From assembly GCF_017874715.1 (NCBI RefSeq), contig NZ_JAGGLR010000022.1, positions 1 through 64,000 on the forward strand: DNA of 64,000 nucleotides, read 5' to 3'. A model generated the notes under the pieces. That model saw only the letters and a list, made by a program, of their open reading frames with translations, ran no database searches and was not told the DNA's origin. The DNA is from Streptomyces iranensis (GTDB taxonomy: Bacteria > Actinomycetota > Actinomycetes > Streptomycetales > Streptomycetaceae). The translations under genes and the position numbers were made by a program. This document shows, in pieces, positions 1 through 12,900 of this stretch (position 1 is the first letter of the stretch; the number at the start of each line of letters is the position of its first letter).

Positions 1-461
1 GTGGTGGTGTGGGGGTGGTCGAGGAGTATGTGTGGTGTGGCATGCGTATTGCTCGGTGTGGGGAGTGTGGGGGCGATGTCGGTGGTGGTGATCAGGGCGG
101 TGGGGTCGCTGTCGGTTAGGAGGTGGGTCAGGCGTTCTTGGGGGTAGTCGGGGTCCAGTGGTACGTAGGCGGCGCCGGTTTTGAGTACGGCGAGGATTGC
201 GGTGATGGTGTGGGCGGAGCGGGGCAGGGCGAGGGCGATGCGGTGTTCGGGTCCGGCGCCGGTTTGCAGGAGTAGTCGGGCGAGTTGGTTGGCGCGTTGG
301 TTGACCTCGCGGTATGTCCACCGTTGGTCTTCGCACACCACGGCCACTGTGTCCGGGGCGCGTGTCACCCACTCCTCGAACAACCCCGACAACGACACCC
401 TGTTCGGATCAGTGCATGCCGCAAGCGCTGTGTTCTCCACCATTCCACCCAGCCAATTCAT
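1..461 (-). CDS. NRPS, N-terminal adenylation domain (partial, runs off left edge)
   Basis: About 153 codons are visible and the gene continues beyond base 1. The protein reads MNWLGGMVENTALAAC and then LSGLFEEWVTRAPDTVAVVCE, the usual beginning of an NRPS adenylation domain. Core A2 (LKTGAAYVPLDPDYPQERL) follows near residue 100. No condensation domain precedes it, so the protein starts at A; that arrangement is typical of an initiating NRPS, though a carrier protein in trans is possible. The start is uncertain: ATG at 461 and ATG at 443 are in frame and neither has a good ribosome binding site. It is transcribed divergently from the large NRPS across roughly 500 bp. If it makes the first residues of the peptide, its product could be passed to the N-terminal C domain of that neighbour. 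The substrate cannot be read because the specificity region lies outside the window. Confidence 0.85.
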   Translation of the reverse strand, partial: MNWLGGMVENTALAACTDPNRVSLSGLFEEWVTRAPDTVAVVCEDQRWTYREVNQRANQLARLLLQTGAGPEHRIALALPRSAHTITAILAVLKTGAAYVPLDPDYPQERLTHLLTDSDPTALITTTDIAPTLPTPSNTHATPHILLDHPHTT

Positions 462-500
462 CGGGGAGTCGCGTCACGTAGAGAGACGCGTGAGGGTAGT

Positions 501-545
501 TATCTGAATCCAGTGGTATCTGAATCAGTGGTTATTTGAATCCAG
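501..545. repeat. Three direct repeats with 16-bp period
   Basis: TATCTGAATC starts at 501 and 517, and TATTTGAATC starts at 533, an exact 16-bp step. The first two copies are followed by CAGTGG and AGTGG, the third by CAG. They lie 40-85 bp upstream of the minus-strand NRPS start and are AT-richer than their surroundings. A regulator-binding array is plausible. Confidence 0.7.
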
Positions 546-736
546 CCCGGTTTTGAGTGTCCTTGCCCGCTTGTACCAGCGTCGCCGGACGGCATCTCAT
601 GAGCAAGTGAATGGCAGCTTGGTGCAGTGATGCCCCCGCCGTCTTCGCCGGTCCACCCCGGTATGACACGCTGCCATCAACAGGGAGAACGCGCAGTTCA
701 GGAGCGTTGTGCCGAGGTATGCCGAGAACCAGCGAA

Positions 737-750
737 GGCACCTAGGTGCC
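737..750. promoter_or_regulatory. Perfect 14-bp palindrome, candidate operator
   Basis: GGCACCTAGGTGCC equals its own reverse complement. It lies about 230 bp upstream of the chosen ATG of the large NRPS. With the preceding base it contains AGGCACCT, which also occurs in the palindrome-like element at 23171-23186 upstream of the first PKS gene. Confidence 0.5.
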
Positions 751-978
751 ACCTGTCCGCATTGTCGGTAATCGCCGAGAAGAATGCCCATTGGAATGTT
801 CTGGCGTCTGTTCAAGATCGTTGACGGGCTCGCCCGTCTCGGTTACGTTGAATTATTCGGACAGAGTGAATGCCCGCGTGTCCACCGCACTCCTCGTTGC
901 TGCTTCTTCTCCTTATTCATCTCCGTGCGATCTGCGCGTAGTGCATCAGTGCGAGCGGTCCGAACAGGGGGGATTCCC

Positions 979-3900
979 ATGGTCCGATCCCGGATCGAAG
1001 AGCTTCTGCCGCTGACCCCGTTGCAGGAGGGGTTGCTGTTCCACGCGGTCTATGACGATGGCGCGCCGGATGTGTACATGGTGCAGCTGATCTTCGATCT
1101 TGACGGTCCGGTGGACGCTCAGCGCCTGCGGTCGGCGGCACAGGCGATCGTGGATCGCCATATGAGTCTGCGCGCGGGATTCATGACGCGCGGAGTGCCC
1201 CGGCCCGTACAGGCCATCGCACGGCGTGTGCGGGTGCCGTGGCGTGAGGAGGATCTGCGGGGTCTGGGGGAGGCGGAGGCGCGGGATGTCTTCGAGCGGT
1301 GGCTGACGGAGGACCGGGCCGACCGTTTCGATCTGGCGCGGCCGCCGTTGCTGCGGTTCGCGTTGTTCCGCTTCGGCGAGGACCGCTTCCGGTTGGTGAT
1401 GACGAATCACCACATCCTGCTGGACGGCTGGTCCACTCAACTGCTGATGCGGGAGTTGTTCACCCTCTACCACCAGGAGCCCGAGGCCTCCGCCACCTCC
1501 ACGCTGGGCCCCGCTGCGCCCTGGCGTGAGTATCTCGCGTGGTATGGGTCGCGGGATCGGGGTGCGGGGGTTGCGGCGTGGTGTGGGGTGTTGGCGGGGG
1601 TGGAGGAGGCGTCGGTGTTGGGGCCGGTGGTTTCTGGTGGTGGTGGGGTGGTGCCGGGTGAGGTGTGGTGTGAGGTTGCGGAGGGTTTGACGGGGCGGTT
1701 GGTGGAGCGTGGTCGGGAGTTGGGGCTGACGCTGAACACGCTGGTGCAGGGGGCTTGGGGGATCCTTCTGGGCCGATTGACTGGTCGGGAAGACGTGGTG
1801 TTCGGGGCGACGGTGGCGGTCCGGCCGGTGGAGTTGGCGGGTTCGGAGTCGTTGGTGGGGTTGTGTATCAATACGGTGCCGGTGCGGGTCAGGGCGGGGG
1901 CTGGGGTGCCGGTGTCGGGGTTGTTGTCGGGGTTGCAGGAGACGCAGGCGCGGTTGTCGGAGTATCAGTTCGCGGGGCTGCCGGAGATTCAGGCTGCGGC
2001 GGGCGCGGGGGCCCGGTTCGACACGGTGGTGATTTACGAGAACTATCCGGTGGCGCCTGGGGCGACCGGGGATGGCGCTGTGCGGGTCCGGGCCAGTGAG
2101 GGCCGGGATGCGACGCATTACACGTTGGCGTTGACGGTGATTCCTGGTGAGCGGCTTCAGGTGCGGTGGGGATATCGGCCTGATGTGTTTGACCGGGAGT
2201 CGGTGGAGGTGATCGCGGCTCGTTTTGTGCGGGTGCTGGAGGCGATTGCTGCTGATCCGGGGCGATTGGTGGGGCGGATCGATGTGCTCACGGGCGGGGA
2301 ACGGGAGCTGCTGGAGACGTGGAGCGGGGACGCCTCTGGTGACGACGGTGCTGGTCACGGGATTTTGCCGGGGTTGTTTGAGGGGTGGGTACGGCGGGAT
2401 CGGGGTGCGGTGGCGGTGGTGTGTGAGGGGTGTGAGGTGTCGTATGGGGAGGTGAATGAGCGGGCGAATCGTCTGGCTCGGGTGTTGGTGGGGTTGGGGG
2501 TGGGGCCGGAATCTCGGGTGGGGGTGGTGGTGTCGCGGTCGGTGGAGATGGTGGTGGCGTTGCTGGCGGTGGTGAAGGCCGGTGGGGCGTACGTACCGAT
2601 CGATCCCCGTTATCCCGCGGGCCGGATTGCCTTCATGCTTGAGGACGCCGCCCCGGAGGTGGTGCTGGCCACGGTGGAGACGGCCGAGCGGGTACCCCAG
2701 CGTGAGAACGATCGGTTGCTGGTGTTGGACGATGAGCACACTCAGCAGCTCCTGGCTCAGGCTTCGGCTACCGATCTGACCGATCGCGATCGCGTCAGTC
2801 CGCTTGATCTTCGGCATCCGGCGTATGTCATCTATACCTCGGGGTCGACGGGTATTCCGAAGGGTGTGGTGGTGTCCCGGGGGGCTGTTGAGGGGTTCTT
2901 GGGTGCGGTGGGTCAGCGGGTGGGGTTGGGGGTTGGGGATCGGTTGTTGGCGGTGACGACGGTCTCGTTTGATATTGCGGCGTTGGAGGTGTTTTTGCCG
3001 TTGGTGTGTGGGGCGGGGGTGGTGGTGGCTACGGATGCCGAGGTGGGTGATCCGGTGGCGTTGGCGGGGTTGGTCAAGCGGTGGCAGGTGTCGGTGATGC
3101 AGGCCACGCCGACGCTGTGGCAGGCCATCGCTTCCCAAGCTCCGGAAATGCTGCAGGAGCTGCGGGTCCTGGCCGGTGGTGAAGCACTGCCTACTCAGCT
3201 GGCTCGGCGGTTGGGCGAGTTGGGGTCACAGGTGGTCAACCTCTACGGTCCGACCGAGTGCACCATCTGGTCCACCGCCGCCATTCTCGACCTGGCCGAT
3301 GAGGGTGCACCGCCGCTGGGTCGTCCGTTGTCCAACACCTCGGTGTATGTGCTGGATGGTGGGTTGGGGTTGGTGCCGCCGGGTGTGGTGGGGGAGTTGT
3401 ACATAGCTGGTTCGGGGTTGGCGCGGGGGTATGCGGGGCGTGCGGGGCTGACGGCGGGACGGTTTGTGGCGTGTCCGTTCGCCGGGTCCGGTGGGCGGAT
3501 GTACCGGACCGGGGATCTGGTGCGGTGGCGGGTGGACGGGCGGCTGGAGTTTGTCGGCCGGGTGGATGATCAGGTCAAGGTGCGGGGTTTCCGGATCGAG
3601 TTGGGTGAGGTGGAGGCCGCGTTGGCCTCGCATCCGCAGGTGGCGCGGGCGGCGGTCGTGGTGCGTGAGGATCGTCCCGGGGACCGGCGGCTGATCGGCT
3701 ATGTCGTACCGATGGCCGGGTCTCGTCCGGTGGTGACGCAGCTGCGCGCGTTCCTGACAGGCGCCCTGCCGGAGCACATGGTGCCCTCGGCCGTTGTCGT
3801 ACTGGAGCGGTTGCCGCTGACGGCGAACGGGAAGCTGGACCGCAAGGCGCTGCCCGCCCCCGACTACACCCCGACCCTTGGCCGCGCGCCCGCCACCCCG

Positions 3901-6900
3901 ACAGAAGAATCGCTGTGCGGGTTGTTCGCCCAGGTGCTGGGCCTGCCCCACGTCCCCGCCGACGCGGACTTCTTCGCGTTGGGCGGGGACAGCATCATGT
4001 CCATCCAGTTGGTGGGCCGGGCTCGTCGTGCGGGGCTGGTGTTCACCCCACGTGAGGTGTTCCAGCACAAGACACCCGCCGCCCTCGCCGCCACCGCCCG
4101 GGTCCTCGAGGCCCCGGCCGTTCGCACGCGATCGGCGGACACCGCGGACTCCACCTCGTCCCCTCGCCCCTTGATCTCGCTGAGTCGATCCGACCGGGAA
4201 ACCATCGAGGCGAAGATCCCTCAGCACGGTGAGGTCTTGCCCTTGGCGGCTGGACAGGAGGGGTTGCTGTTCCACGCGGTCTATGACGATGGCGCGCCGG
4301 ATGTGTACATGGTGCAGTTGGTCTTCGACCTCGATGGTCCGGTGGATGTGGTGCGGTTGCGGGGGGCTGCGGAGGGGGTGTTGCGGCGGTATCCGCATGT
4401 GGGTGCGGGGTTTGTGCATGAGGGTGTGTCGGTGCCGGTTCAGGTGGTGCCTGGTGGGGTGCGGGTGCCGTGGCGTGAGGAGGATCTGCGGGGTCTGGGG
4501 GAGGCGGAGGCGCAGGGTGTCTTCGAGCGGTGGCTGGCGCAGGACAGGGCCGATCGTTTCGATCTGACACGGCCGCCGTTGCTGCGGTTCGCGTTGTTCC
4601 GTCTCGGCGAGGACCGCTTCCGTCTCGTGATGACGAATCACCACATTCTGCTGGACGGCTGGTCCACTCCGCTGGTGGTGCGGGATCTGTTCGCCTTGTA
4701 CGAGCGGCCGGGCGAGGAGAGCGCACTGCCCAGGCCGACGCCGTACCGCGACTACCTCGCGTGGTACGGATCGCGGGATCGGGATGCGGCACTGGAGGCA
4801 TGGCGCGATGCATTGGCGGATGTCGAAGACCCCACTCTGCTGACACCCGCGGACCCTGGGCGCCAGGCCGTGGCCCCCAAGGACGTCTCACAGCTCCTCT
4901 CGCAATCCCTCACCGCGTCCCTGACCGAGCGGGCGCGTGAGGCCGGTCTGACCCTGAACACCGTGATACAGGGTGCCTGGGGCCTCCTCCTGGCCCGTAT
5001 GACCGGACGCGATGACGTGGTCTTCGGAACGACGGTGGCCGTCCGGCCGCCCGAGATTCCCGGCGTCGAATCCATGGTCGGGCTGTTCGTCAACACGGTG
5101 CCGGTGAGGCTTCGCCTACTCGCGGGCGAGAGTCTGGCGGCGCTGCTCACCAGGCTGCAGGACGAACAATCGCGTTTGCTCGACCACCAGTTCCTGAGCC
5201 TGACCGACATCCAGCAGAGCGCCTATGCCGGTACGGGACCGCTCTTCGACACCGCGACGGTTTTCGAGAACTACCCCGTGGACGACGCCGTTTTCTGCCG
5301 CACCGACAGCACACTCAAGACCACCGCCATCGCCGCCCACGACGCCACGCACTATCCCCTCGCGTTGATGGTGATCCCCGGTGAGCGGCTTCAGGTGCGA
5401 TGGGGATACCGGCCCGATGTGTTCGACCAGCGGGCAGTGGAGGCGATCGCGGCTCGCTTCGTGCGGGTACTGGAGGCGATCGTCGCCGATCCGGCCTGTC
5501 TGGTCGGGCGGATCGATGTACTGACCGATGTGGAACGGGAGCAACTGACGTGCTGGGGCGGAGGTGCGCCCGCCGCGGAAGACACCACCCACGGGCTGTT
5601 GCCGGGACTGTTCGAAGAGCGAGTGCGGCGCGATCGGAATGCGGCGGCGGTGGTGTGTGAGGGGCGTGAAGTTTCGTATGGCGAGGTGAATGAGCAGGCG
5701 AATCGTCTGGCGCGGATCCTGGCGGGGTGCGGGGTGGGCCCGGAGTCCCGGGTGGGGGTGGTCGTGCCCCGGTCGGTGGAAATGGTGGTGGCGCTGCTGG
5801 CGGTGGCCAAGGCAGGCGGGGCGTACGTGCCCATCGATGCGCGCTATCCGGCGAATCGCATCGCCTTCATGCTCGACGATGCCGAGCCGGACGTAGTGCT
5901 CGCCACCAGGGACACGGCCGACCGGATACCCCAGCGCGAGACCACCCGGCTGCTGGTGTTGGACGACGACCACACCCGGCAGCTCCTGGCCCAGGCACCT
6001 GCCACCGACCTCACCGACCACGACCGCACGAGCCCGCTCGATCCCCGGCACCCGGCCTACGCCATCTACACCTCAGGCTCGACGGGCACCCCCAAGGGCG
6101 TCGTGGTGACGCACCAGTCCTTGCTGAACAACCTCCTGTGGCGGGTGAAGGCGTTCGGCTGGAGTGCCGAGGACCGCTTCCTCATGCGGACACCCCTGAG
6201 CTTCGACGTCTCCGTATGGGAAGTGTTCTGCCCGCTGCTGGCCGGCGGGGCCATCGTGCTCGCCCACCCGGACAAGCACGCGGATCCCGGGTACCTTCTC
6301 GCGGCCGTAAGGCGCCACGAGGTGACCGTCGTGCATACCGTCCCCTCCCTCCTTCAGCATCTTCTGGAGTGGCATGCGGTGGCGGACGATTGCCGTTCGC
6401 TGCGTGACGTCGTCTGTGGCGGGGAAGCCATGTCGGCGGCTGTCCGCGACACCTTCCACGCCACGCTTCCCTGGGTGCGGCTCTACAACTCGTACGGGCC
6501 GAGCGAAACCACCATCGACATCTCCGGCCATCCATGCGAGCCGGGAGAGGAAGGGCCACCGCCCATCGGGACGCCGATCCAGGACACACGGTTGTACGTC
6601 CTGGACGGTGGGCTGGGGTGGGTGCCGCCGGGTGTGGTGGGTGAGTTGTACGTGACGGGTGCGGGGTTGGCGCGGGGGTATGCGGGGCGTGCGGGGCTGA
6701 CGGCGGAACGGTTCGTGGCGTGTCCGTTCGCCGAACCGGGGGCGCGCATGTACCGGACCGGGGACCTGGTGCGGTGGCGGGCGGACGGGCGGCTGGAGTT
6801 CGTAGGCCGGGTGGATGACCAGGTCAAGGTGCGCGGTTTCCGCATCGAGCTGGGTGAGGTGGAGGCCGCGCTGGCGTCGCATCCGCAGGTGGCGCGGGCG

Positions 6901-9900
6901 GCCGTGACGGTCCGCGAGGACCGGCCGGGTGACCGGCGGCTGATCGGCTACGCCGTACCCGCGCGGCAGAGCACGTCACCAGACGTCGCGTCACGAGACG
7001 CCACGTCACGAGACGACACGTCACGAGACGCCACGTCACGAGACGACACGTCACGAGACGCCACGTCACGGGGCGACACCTCACGGGACGAAGAGTCGGC
7101 GGAGCGCCACGCGGACGAACACATCGCCCACTGGAAGAGTTTCTACGAGTCGCTGTACGGAGACCGCCCCACCGCCACCGCCACCGCCACCACTCGCACC
7201 GCCACCACTCGCACCGCCACCACTCGCCGTGAGGACTCCACCGGGGACTTCATGGTGGACGCTGCCGAGGACTTCATCGGCTGGGACAGTAGCTACGACG
7301 GTCGCCCCATCCCCCTCGACGAGATGCGGGAATGGCTGACGGCCACCGTGGACCGGATCTCCGCACTGGCTCCTCGACGCGTGCTCGAAATCGGTGTGGG
7401 CACCGGTCTGCTGCTGCGGCGTTTGGCGCCCCGATGCGACTCGTATTGGGCCACGGACTTCTCCTCCGCGGTGATCGACATGCTGCGGGAGCAGATCGAT
7501 CGAGATCCGGACCTGGCTGCCCGCGTGGAGCTGTCCTCCCAGCCCGCTGACGCCTTCACCGGACTTCCGACCGGCCACTTCGACACCGTGATCATCAATT
7601 CGGTGATCCAGTACTTCCCCGGCATCGACTATCTCGTCTCCGTCATCTCCGGAGCGATGCGGCTGCTCACACCGGGTGGCTCGCTATTCCTCGGCGATGT
7701 TCGCAACCTCCGTCTGCTCCGCTGCTTCGCCACTGCGGCCGGTCTCGGCAGGTTCGGCGGTGAACTCTCGGGCGCGGATCTCCGCAAGGCGATCGAGCAG
7801 ACCATCTCCCTGGAGAGGGAACTGCTGATCGACCCGGCGTTCTTCTCGGACCTCCAGGCCACCGTTTCGGACATCGCGGCGGTCGACGTCCGGATCAAGC
7901 GTGGGAAGAGCCGCAACGAGCTGACGCGGTACCGCTATGACGTGGTGCTCCACAAGGCGCCGACTACCGCCGTACGCGCGGACGAGTCGGCGCCGACGGC
8001 GACCTGGGGAACCGATGTGCACCGGGCCGAGGAACTGGCGGCACTGCTCTCCCGGCGCCACGACAGGCTGTGGGTGAGGGACCTCCCGAACGCCCGCCTG
8101 ATGGACGACCTGGCAGCGGTACGGCAGTTCCAGGACGGCACCGCCCCGGAAGCCATCCGGCAGACCATCGACACCGAGACCTCCGCAGGCGCGGACACGG
8201 GAAAGCCCGAGACCACGGTCACACCCGACGCCACGCAGACACCCGACGCCACGTCGGGTACACCCGACGTGGAAACCCTGCATGAGCTGGCCGCCCGCCA
8301 CGGTTACCGCGCCCATCTGACCTGGTCCGAAGAGCCCGAGCGGCTCGACGCCCTCTTCCTGCTCGGTGTCGAGGGTCCGGACCAGACGGTCGTCGACCTG
8401 TCCGTCGCCGCTGCCCGGCCGAACGCGCAACGACCGCTCACCGACTACGCCAACGAGCCGGGCGCCGGCCTGGAAGCCGACTCGCTGATCCCCGCACTCC
8501 AGGCCCATCTGCGGAGCACCCTGCCGGAGCACATGGTGCCGTCGATCGTGATCGCGATCGACGAGTTGCCACTGACCCCGAACGGAAAGCTGGACCGCAA
8601 GGCGCTGCCCGCCCCGGAGTTCACCACAGGGACCGGCAGGGCTCCGCGAACCCCGCGGGAGCGGGACCTGTGCGGTCTCTTCGCCGAGGTACTGGGGCTT
8701 GCCGAGGTCGGTGTGGACGACGACTTCTTCGCACTCGGCGGCCACTCCCTCCTCGCGATGCGGCTCATCGGCCGCATCCGCGCCGAGACCGGCACCGAGC
8801 TGAGCGTCCGCACACTGTTCCAGGCGCCCACGGTCGCCGAGCTGATCCCACGGCTCGGCGACGGGACGAGCGCCGAGGCGACCCGGCGGCTGACCCTGGG
8901 CCCGATGCCACGACCGGAACGGATCCCGCTGTCGTACGCGCAATGGCGCCTGTGGTTCATGCAGGAGCTCCAGGGCCCCCGGTCCGCCACGTACACCATC
9001 GTGTCCGCGCAACGGATGACCGGCACCATGGACCGCGAGGCGCTGGCCGACGCACTCCGTGATGTCGTGGTCCGGCACGAGGCCCTGCGGACCCTCTACC
9101 CGAAGGACGACCAGGGGCAGCCCTGGCAGCATGTGCTCGACGCCGACACCGCGCGCACCCGGCTGCCGATCAGTGTGTCCGACGCCGACCCCAAGGGCCT
9201 GGACGCGATGCTCGCGGCCGAGGCAGGACGGGGATTCGAGGATCTGGCCACGGAACTGCCACTGCGCGCGGGCATCTACACAACGGCGGACCACGAGCAC
9301 GTACTGCTGCTGGTGCTGCACCACATCGCCGCCGACGGCTGGTCCATGGGCCCCCTCTTCAACGACCTCGCCCGCGCCTACACGGACCGCGCCCAAGGGC
9401 GCGCACCACAGTGGGAGCCGCTCCCGGTGCGGTACGCCGACTACGCCATCTGGCAGCGGCGTGTCCTCGGTGAGGAGGACACGCCCGACAGCCTGATGTC
9501 ACGGCAACTCGCGTACTGGAAACAGGCCTTGGCGGACCTGCCCGCAGAGCTCGACCTGCCTACCGACCGTTCGCGCCCGGCGATGGCGAGCCATCGCGGC
9601 GGCACAGTGGACCTGGACATCCCGGCCGCGCTTCACCAGCGGCTGGCCGATGTGGCACACGCCCACGACGTCAGCGTCTTCATGGTCGTCCAAGCCGGAC
9701 TGGCCGTGCTGCTGACCCGGCTCGGCGCGGGACACGACATCCCCATCGGCACCCCGTACGCGGGGCGGGGCGAGGAAGCCGTCAACGACCTGGTGGGTTT
9801 CTTCGTCAACACCTTGGTGCTGCGCGTCGACACCTCCGGCAACCCCGACATCACCACCCTCCTGCGCCGTGTCCGTGACGCGGACCTGGCCGCCTACGAC

Positions 9901-12900
9901 CACCAGGACGTGCCGTTCGAGCGGCTGGTCGACCTGCTCAATCCGGACCGCTCCCTGGCCCGGCACCCCCTGTTCCAGGTGATGCTCGGATTCCAGAACA
10001 CCCACCACTCCGGCCCCGCACTGCCGGGGCTGACCATCGAACCGCTCTGGGTCGAGATGGACACGGCCAAGTTCGACCTGTCCTTCATGCTCGCCGAGAC
10101 ACATGCCGATGGCGGCGGGCCGGCGGGTATCCACGGAACGCTTGAGTACGCGACCGACCTGTTCGACCGGCATTCGGTGGAGTTGCTGGCGGCTCGTTTC
10201 GCGCGGGTGTTGGAGACGATCGCCGCCGATCCGGGGCGTTTGGTGGGGCAGATCGATGTGCTCACAGGCGAGGAACGGGATCAGCTGACGCGCTGGGGTG
10301 GAAATGTGCCTGGTGCGGCGGAAGCGGGCGTTGATGTGCTGCCGGGGCTGTTCGAGGAGTGGGTACGGCGGGATCGGGATGCGGTGGCGGTCGCGTGTGA
10401 CGGGCGTGAGGTGTCGTACGGGGAGGTGAATGAGCGGGCGAATCGTCTGGCTCGGGTGTTGGTGAGGCTGGGGGTGGGGCCGGAGGCCCGGGTCGGGTTG
10501 GTGGTGTCGCGGTCGGTGGAGATGGTGGTGGCGTTGCTGGCGGTGGTGAAGGCCGGCGGGGCGTACGTACCGATCGATCCCCGCTATCCCACGTCCCGAA
10601 TCGGGTTCATGCTCGATGACGCCGCCCCGGAGGTGGTGCTCGCCACCAGGGACACGGCCGACCGGATACCCGAGCGTGAGACCGCCCGGGTGCTCGTGTT
10701 GGACGACGACCACACCCAGCAGCTCCTGGTCCAGGCGTCCGCCGCCGACCTCACCGACCGCGATCGCACCAGCCCGCTCGATCCCCGGCACCCGGCCTAC
10801 GCCATCTACACCTCAGGGTCCACCGGCGCGCCCAAGGGTGTCCTGGTGACGCACACCAACGTGGTGAGGCTGCTCGAAGCGATCGCGCAGAGCTACGACT
10901 ACGGCCCGGACGACGTGTGGACCATGTTCCACTCGTATGCGTTCGACTTCTCGGTGTGGGAGATCTGGGGAGCCCTGCTGAGCGGTGGCCGCCTCGTCGT
11001 GGTCGACAGGGAGGTGACCCGCTCCCCTTCGGACTTCCTGGAGTTGCTGGTACGGGAGAAGGTCTCGGTCCTGAGCCAGACGCCCTCGGCGCTGTACCAA
11101 CTGATCGCGGCCGAAGCAGAACGCGGCGGGTCACATGCGGAACGCGGCGGGCCACGTGTGGAATGCGGCGGGCCACGTGTGGGTACGGCACTTCGCTATG
11201 TAGTGCTCGGCGGCGAGGCCCTCGACCCCACGCGCCTTGCCGACTGGTACGCCCGCCACCACGAGGACGTCCCTGTCGTGGTGAACATGTACGGCATCAC
11301 CGAGACCACCGTGCACGTCACCCACCAGCCGATCGACCGCGAGCTCACCGGGCCCGGCGCCAGGAGCCTGATCGGCCGACCCCTCCCGCATCTGCACACC
11401 CATGTGCTCGATGAGGGGCTGGAGCTCGTGCCGCCGGGTGTGGTGGGTGAGTTGTATGTGGCGGGTGCGGGGTTGGCGCGGGGGTATGCGGGGCGTGCGG
11501 GGCTGACGGCGGAACGGTTTGTGGCATGCCCCTTCGCCGGGTCCGGTGGGCGGATGTACCGGACCGGGGATCTGGTGCGGTGGCGGGCGGACGGGCGGCT
11601 GGAGTTCGTCGGCCGGGTGGACGACCAGGTCAAGGTGCGCGGTTTCCGTATCGAGTTGGGTGAGGTGGAGGCGGCGCTGGCGTCGCATCCGTACGTGGCG
11701 CGGGCGGCCGTGACGGTCCGCGAGGACCGGCCGGGTGACCGGCGGCTGATCGGCTACGCCGTACCGACGGCCGGGTCCCGTCCGGTGGCTACGGAGCTGC
11801 GGGAGTTCCTGACGGGTGTGCTGCCGGAGCACATGGTGCCCTCGGCCGTTGCCGTACTGGAGTGGTTGCCGCTGACGGCGAACGGGAAGCTGGATCGCAA
11901 GGCGCTGCCCGCTCCCGACTACACCCCCGCTCCCGGTCGTACACCGGCCACCGCGTCGGAAGAGCTGCTGTGCGGGTTGTTCGGCCAGGTGCTGGGCCTG
12001 GCCGACGTCCCTGCGGATGCCGACTTCTTCGCGTTGGGCGGGGACAGCATCATGTCCATCCAGTTGGTGGGCCGGGCTCGTCGTGCGGGGCTGGTGTTCA
12101 CACCGCGTGAGGTGTTCCAGCACAAGACACCCGCCGCTCTCGCCGCCACCGCCACCCGGACCGCCGAGGCCCCGGTCGTGGAGGACAACGGGGTGGGCAC
12201 ACTGCCCATGACCCCGATCATGCACTGGCTGCGCGAGCGCGAAGGGGCGACCACCGGATATCACCAGTCGGTGCTGCTGGAAGTGCCACCGACGCTGACA
12301 CTCGACCGGCTGATCCCATCGATACAGGCCGTGATCGACCACCATGACGCACTGCGACTGCGACTGCGGATTGCCGACAGGGACGGTGGCCGTCGCCCCG
12401 GCGGCGGTGGCGCCGACGCCTGGCGGCTGGAGATCACACCGCCCCGCTCCATCGCGGCAGCCGATCTGGTACGCCGGACCGCGGTGATCGGAGGTGGCGA
12501 CGAGGATCTGCGGGCGGCGGTGGCGGCCGAGAGTGCGGCGGGCCAGGCCCGACTGGACCCGCACTCCGGAACCGTGCTGCAGGTGGTCTGGCTGGACGCG
12601 GGGGACCGACACCCCGGCCGGCTGCTCCTGCTGGCCCACCACCTGGTGATGGACGGAGTGTCCTGGCGGGTGCTGCTGCCCGACCTCATCGCCGCGTACG
12701 AGGCGATCGAGGCCGCCCGGCCCCCCGCACTCCAGCCCGTCGGCACCTCCTTCCGCCGATGGGCGCGACTGCTCGCCGACCAGGCCGTCGACCCCGCCCG
12801 GGAAGACGAGCTGGACATGTGGGCCCGTATCACCAGGGACCCCGGGCTCGCCGTGGCCACCGACGCGCTCGACCCCGCCCGTGACGACGTGCGCAGCCTG

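Larger units (their letters stand above)
462..978. promoter_or_regulatory. Divergent intergenic region between two NRPS genes
   Basis: No convincing gene is present. Short ORFs here lack family features and ribosome binding sites. It holds three 16-bp-spaced direct repeats (501-545), a perfect 14-bp palindrome (737-750) and a less GC-rich patch around 849-875. It must contain the promoters for both NRPS genes, but I cannot place -35/-10 boxes with confidence. Confidence 0.6.
4225..8870 (+). other. NRPS module 2: C-A(N-methyltransferase)-T, serine-like code
   Basis: C2 begins LPLAAGQEGLLFHAV with HHILLDG. A2 is interrupted after core A8 (VRGFRIELGEVE) by a SAM-dependent methyltransferase. That domain has motif I VLEIGVGTGLLL near residue 2135, NSVIQYFP downstream and LPNARLMDD near its end, as in NRPS N-methyltransferases. 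A10 (LPLTPNGKLDRKALP) follows near residue 2535. The specificity positions read D-V-W-H-V-G-S-I-D. The first four match serine (DVWHxSLID), but two later ones differ, so serine or a relative is only a guess. T2 is FFALGGHSLLAMRL. Confidence 0.75.

Noticed and set aside
784..978. In-frame N-terminal extension of the large NRPS (65 residues)
   Set aside because: No homology, Cys/Arg-rich composition and no ribosome binding site at 784; AGGGGGGA stands right before ATG 979.
4000..4230. Lost epimerase after NRPS module 1 (T1 has GGDSI but no E follows)
   Set aside because: The A1 code reads glycine, which needs no epimerisation, so absence of E is not evidence of damage.
6976..7090. CRISPR-like array
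   Set aside because: The repeats are direct, contiguous and coding, with no spacers and no cas genes.
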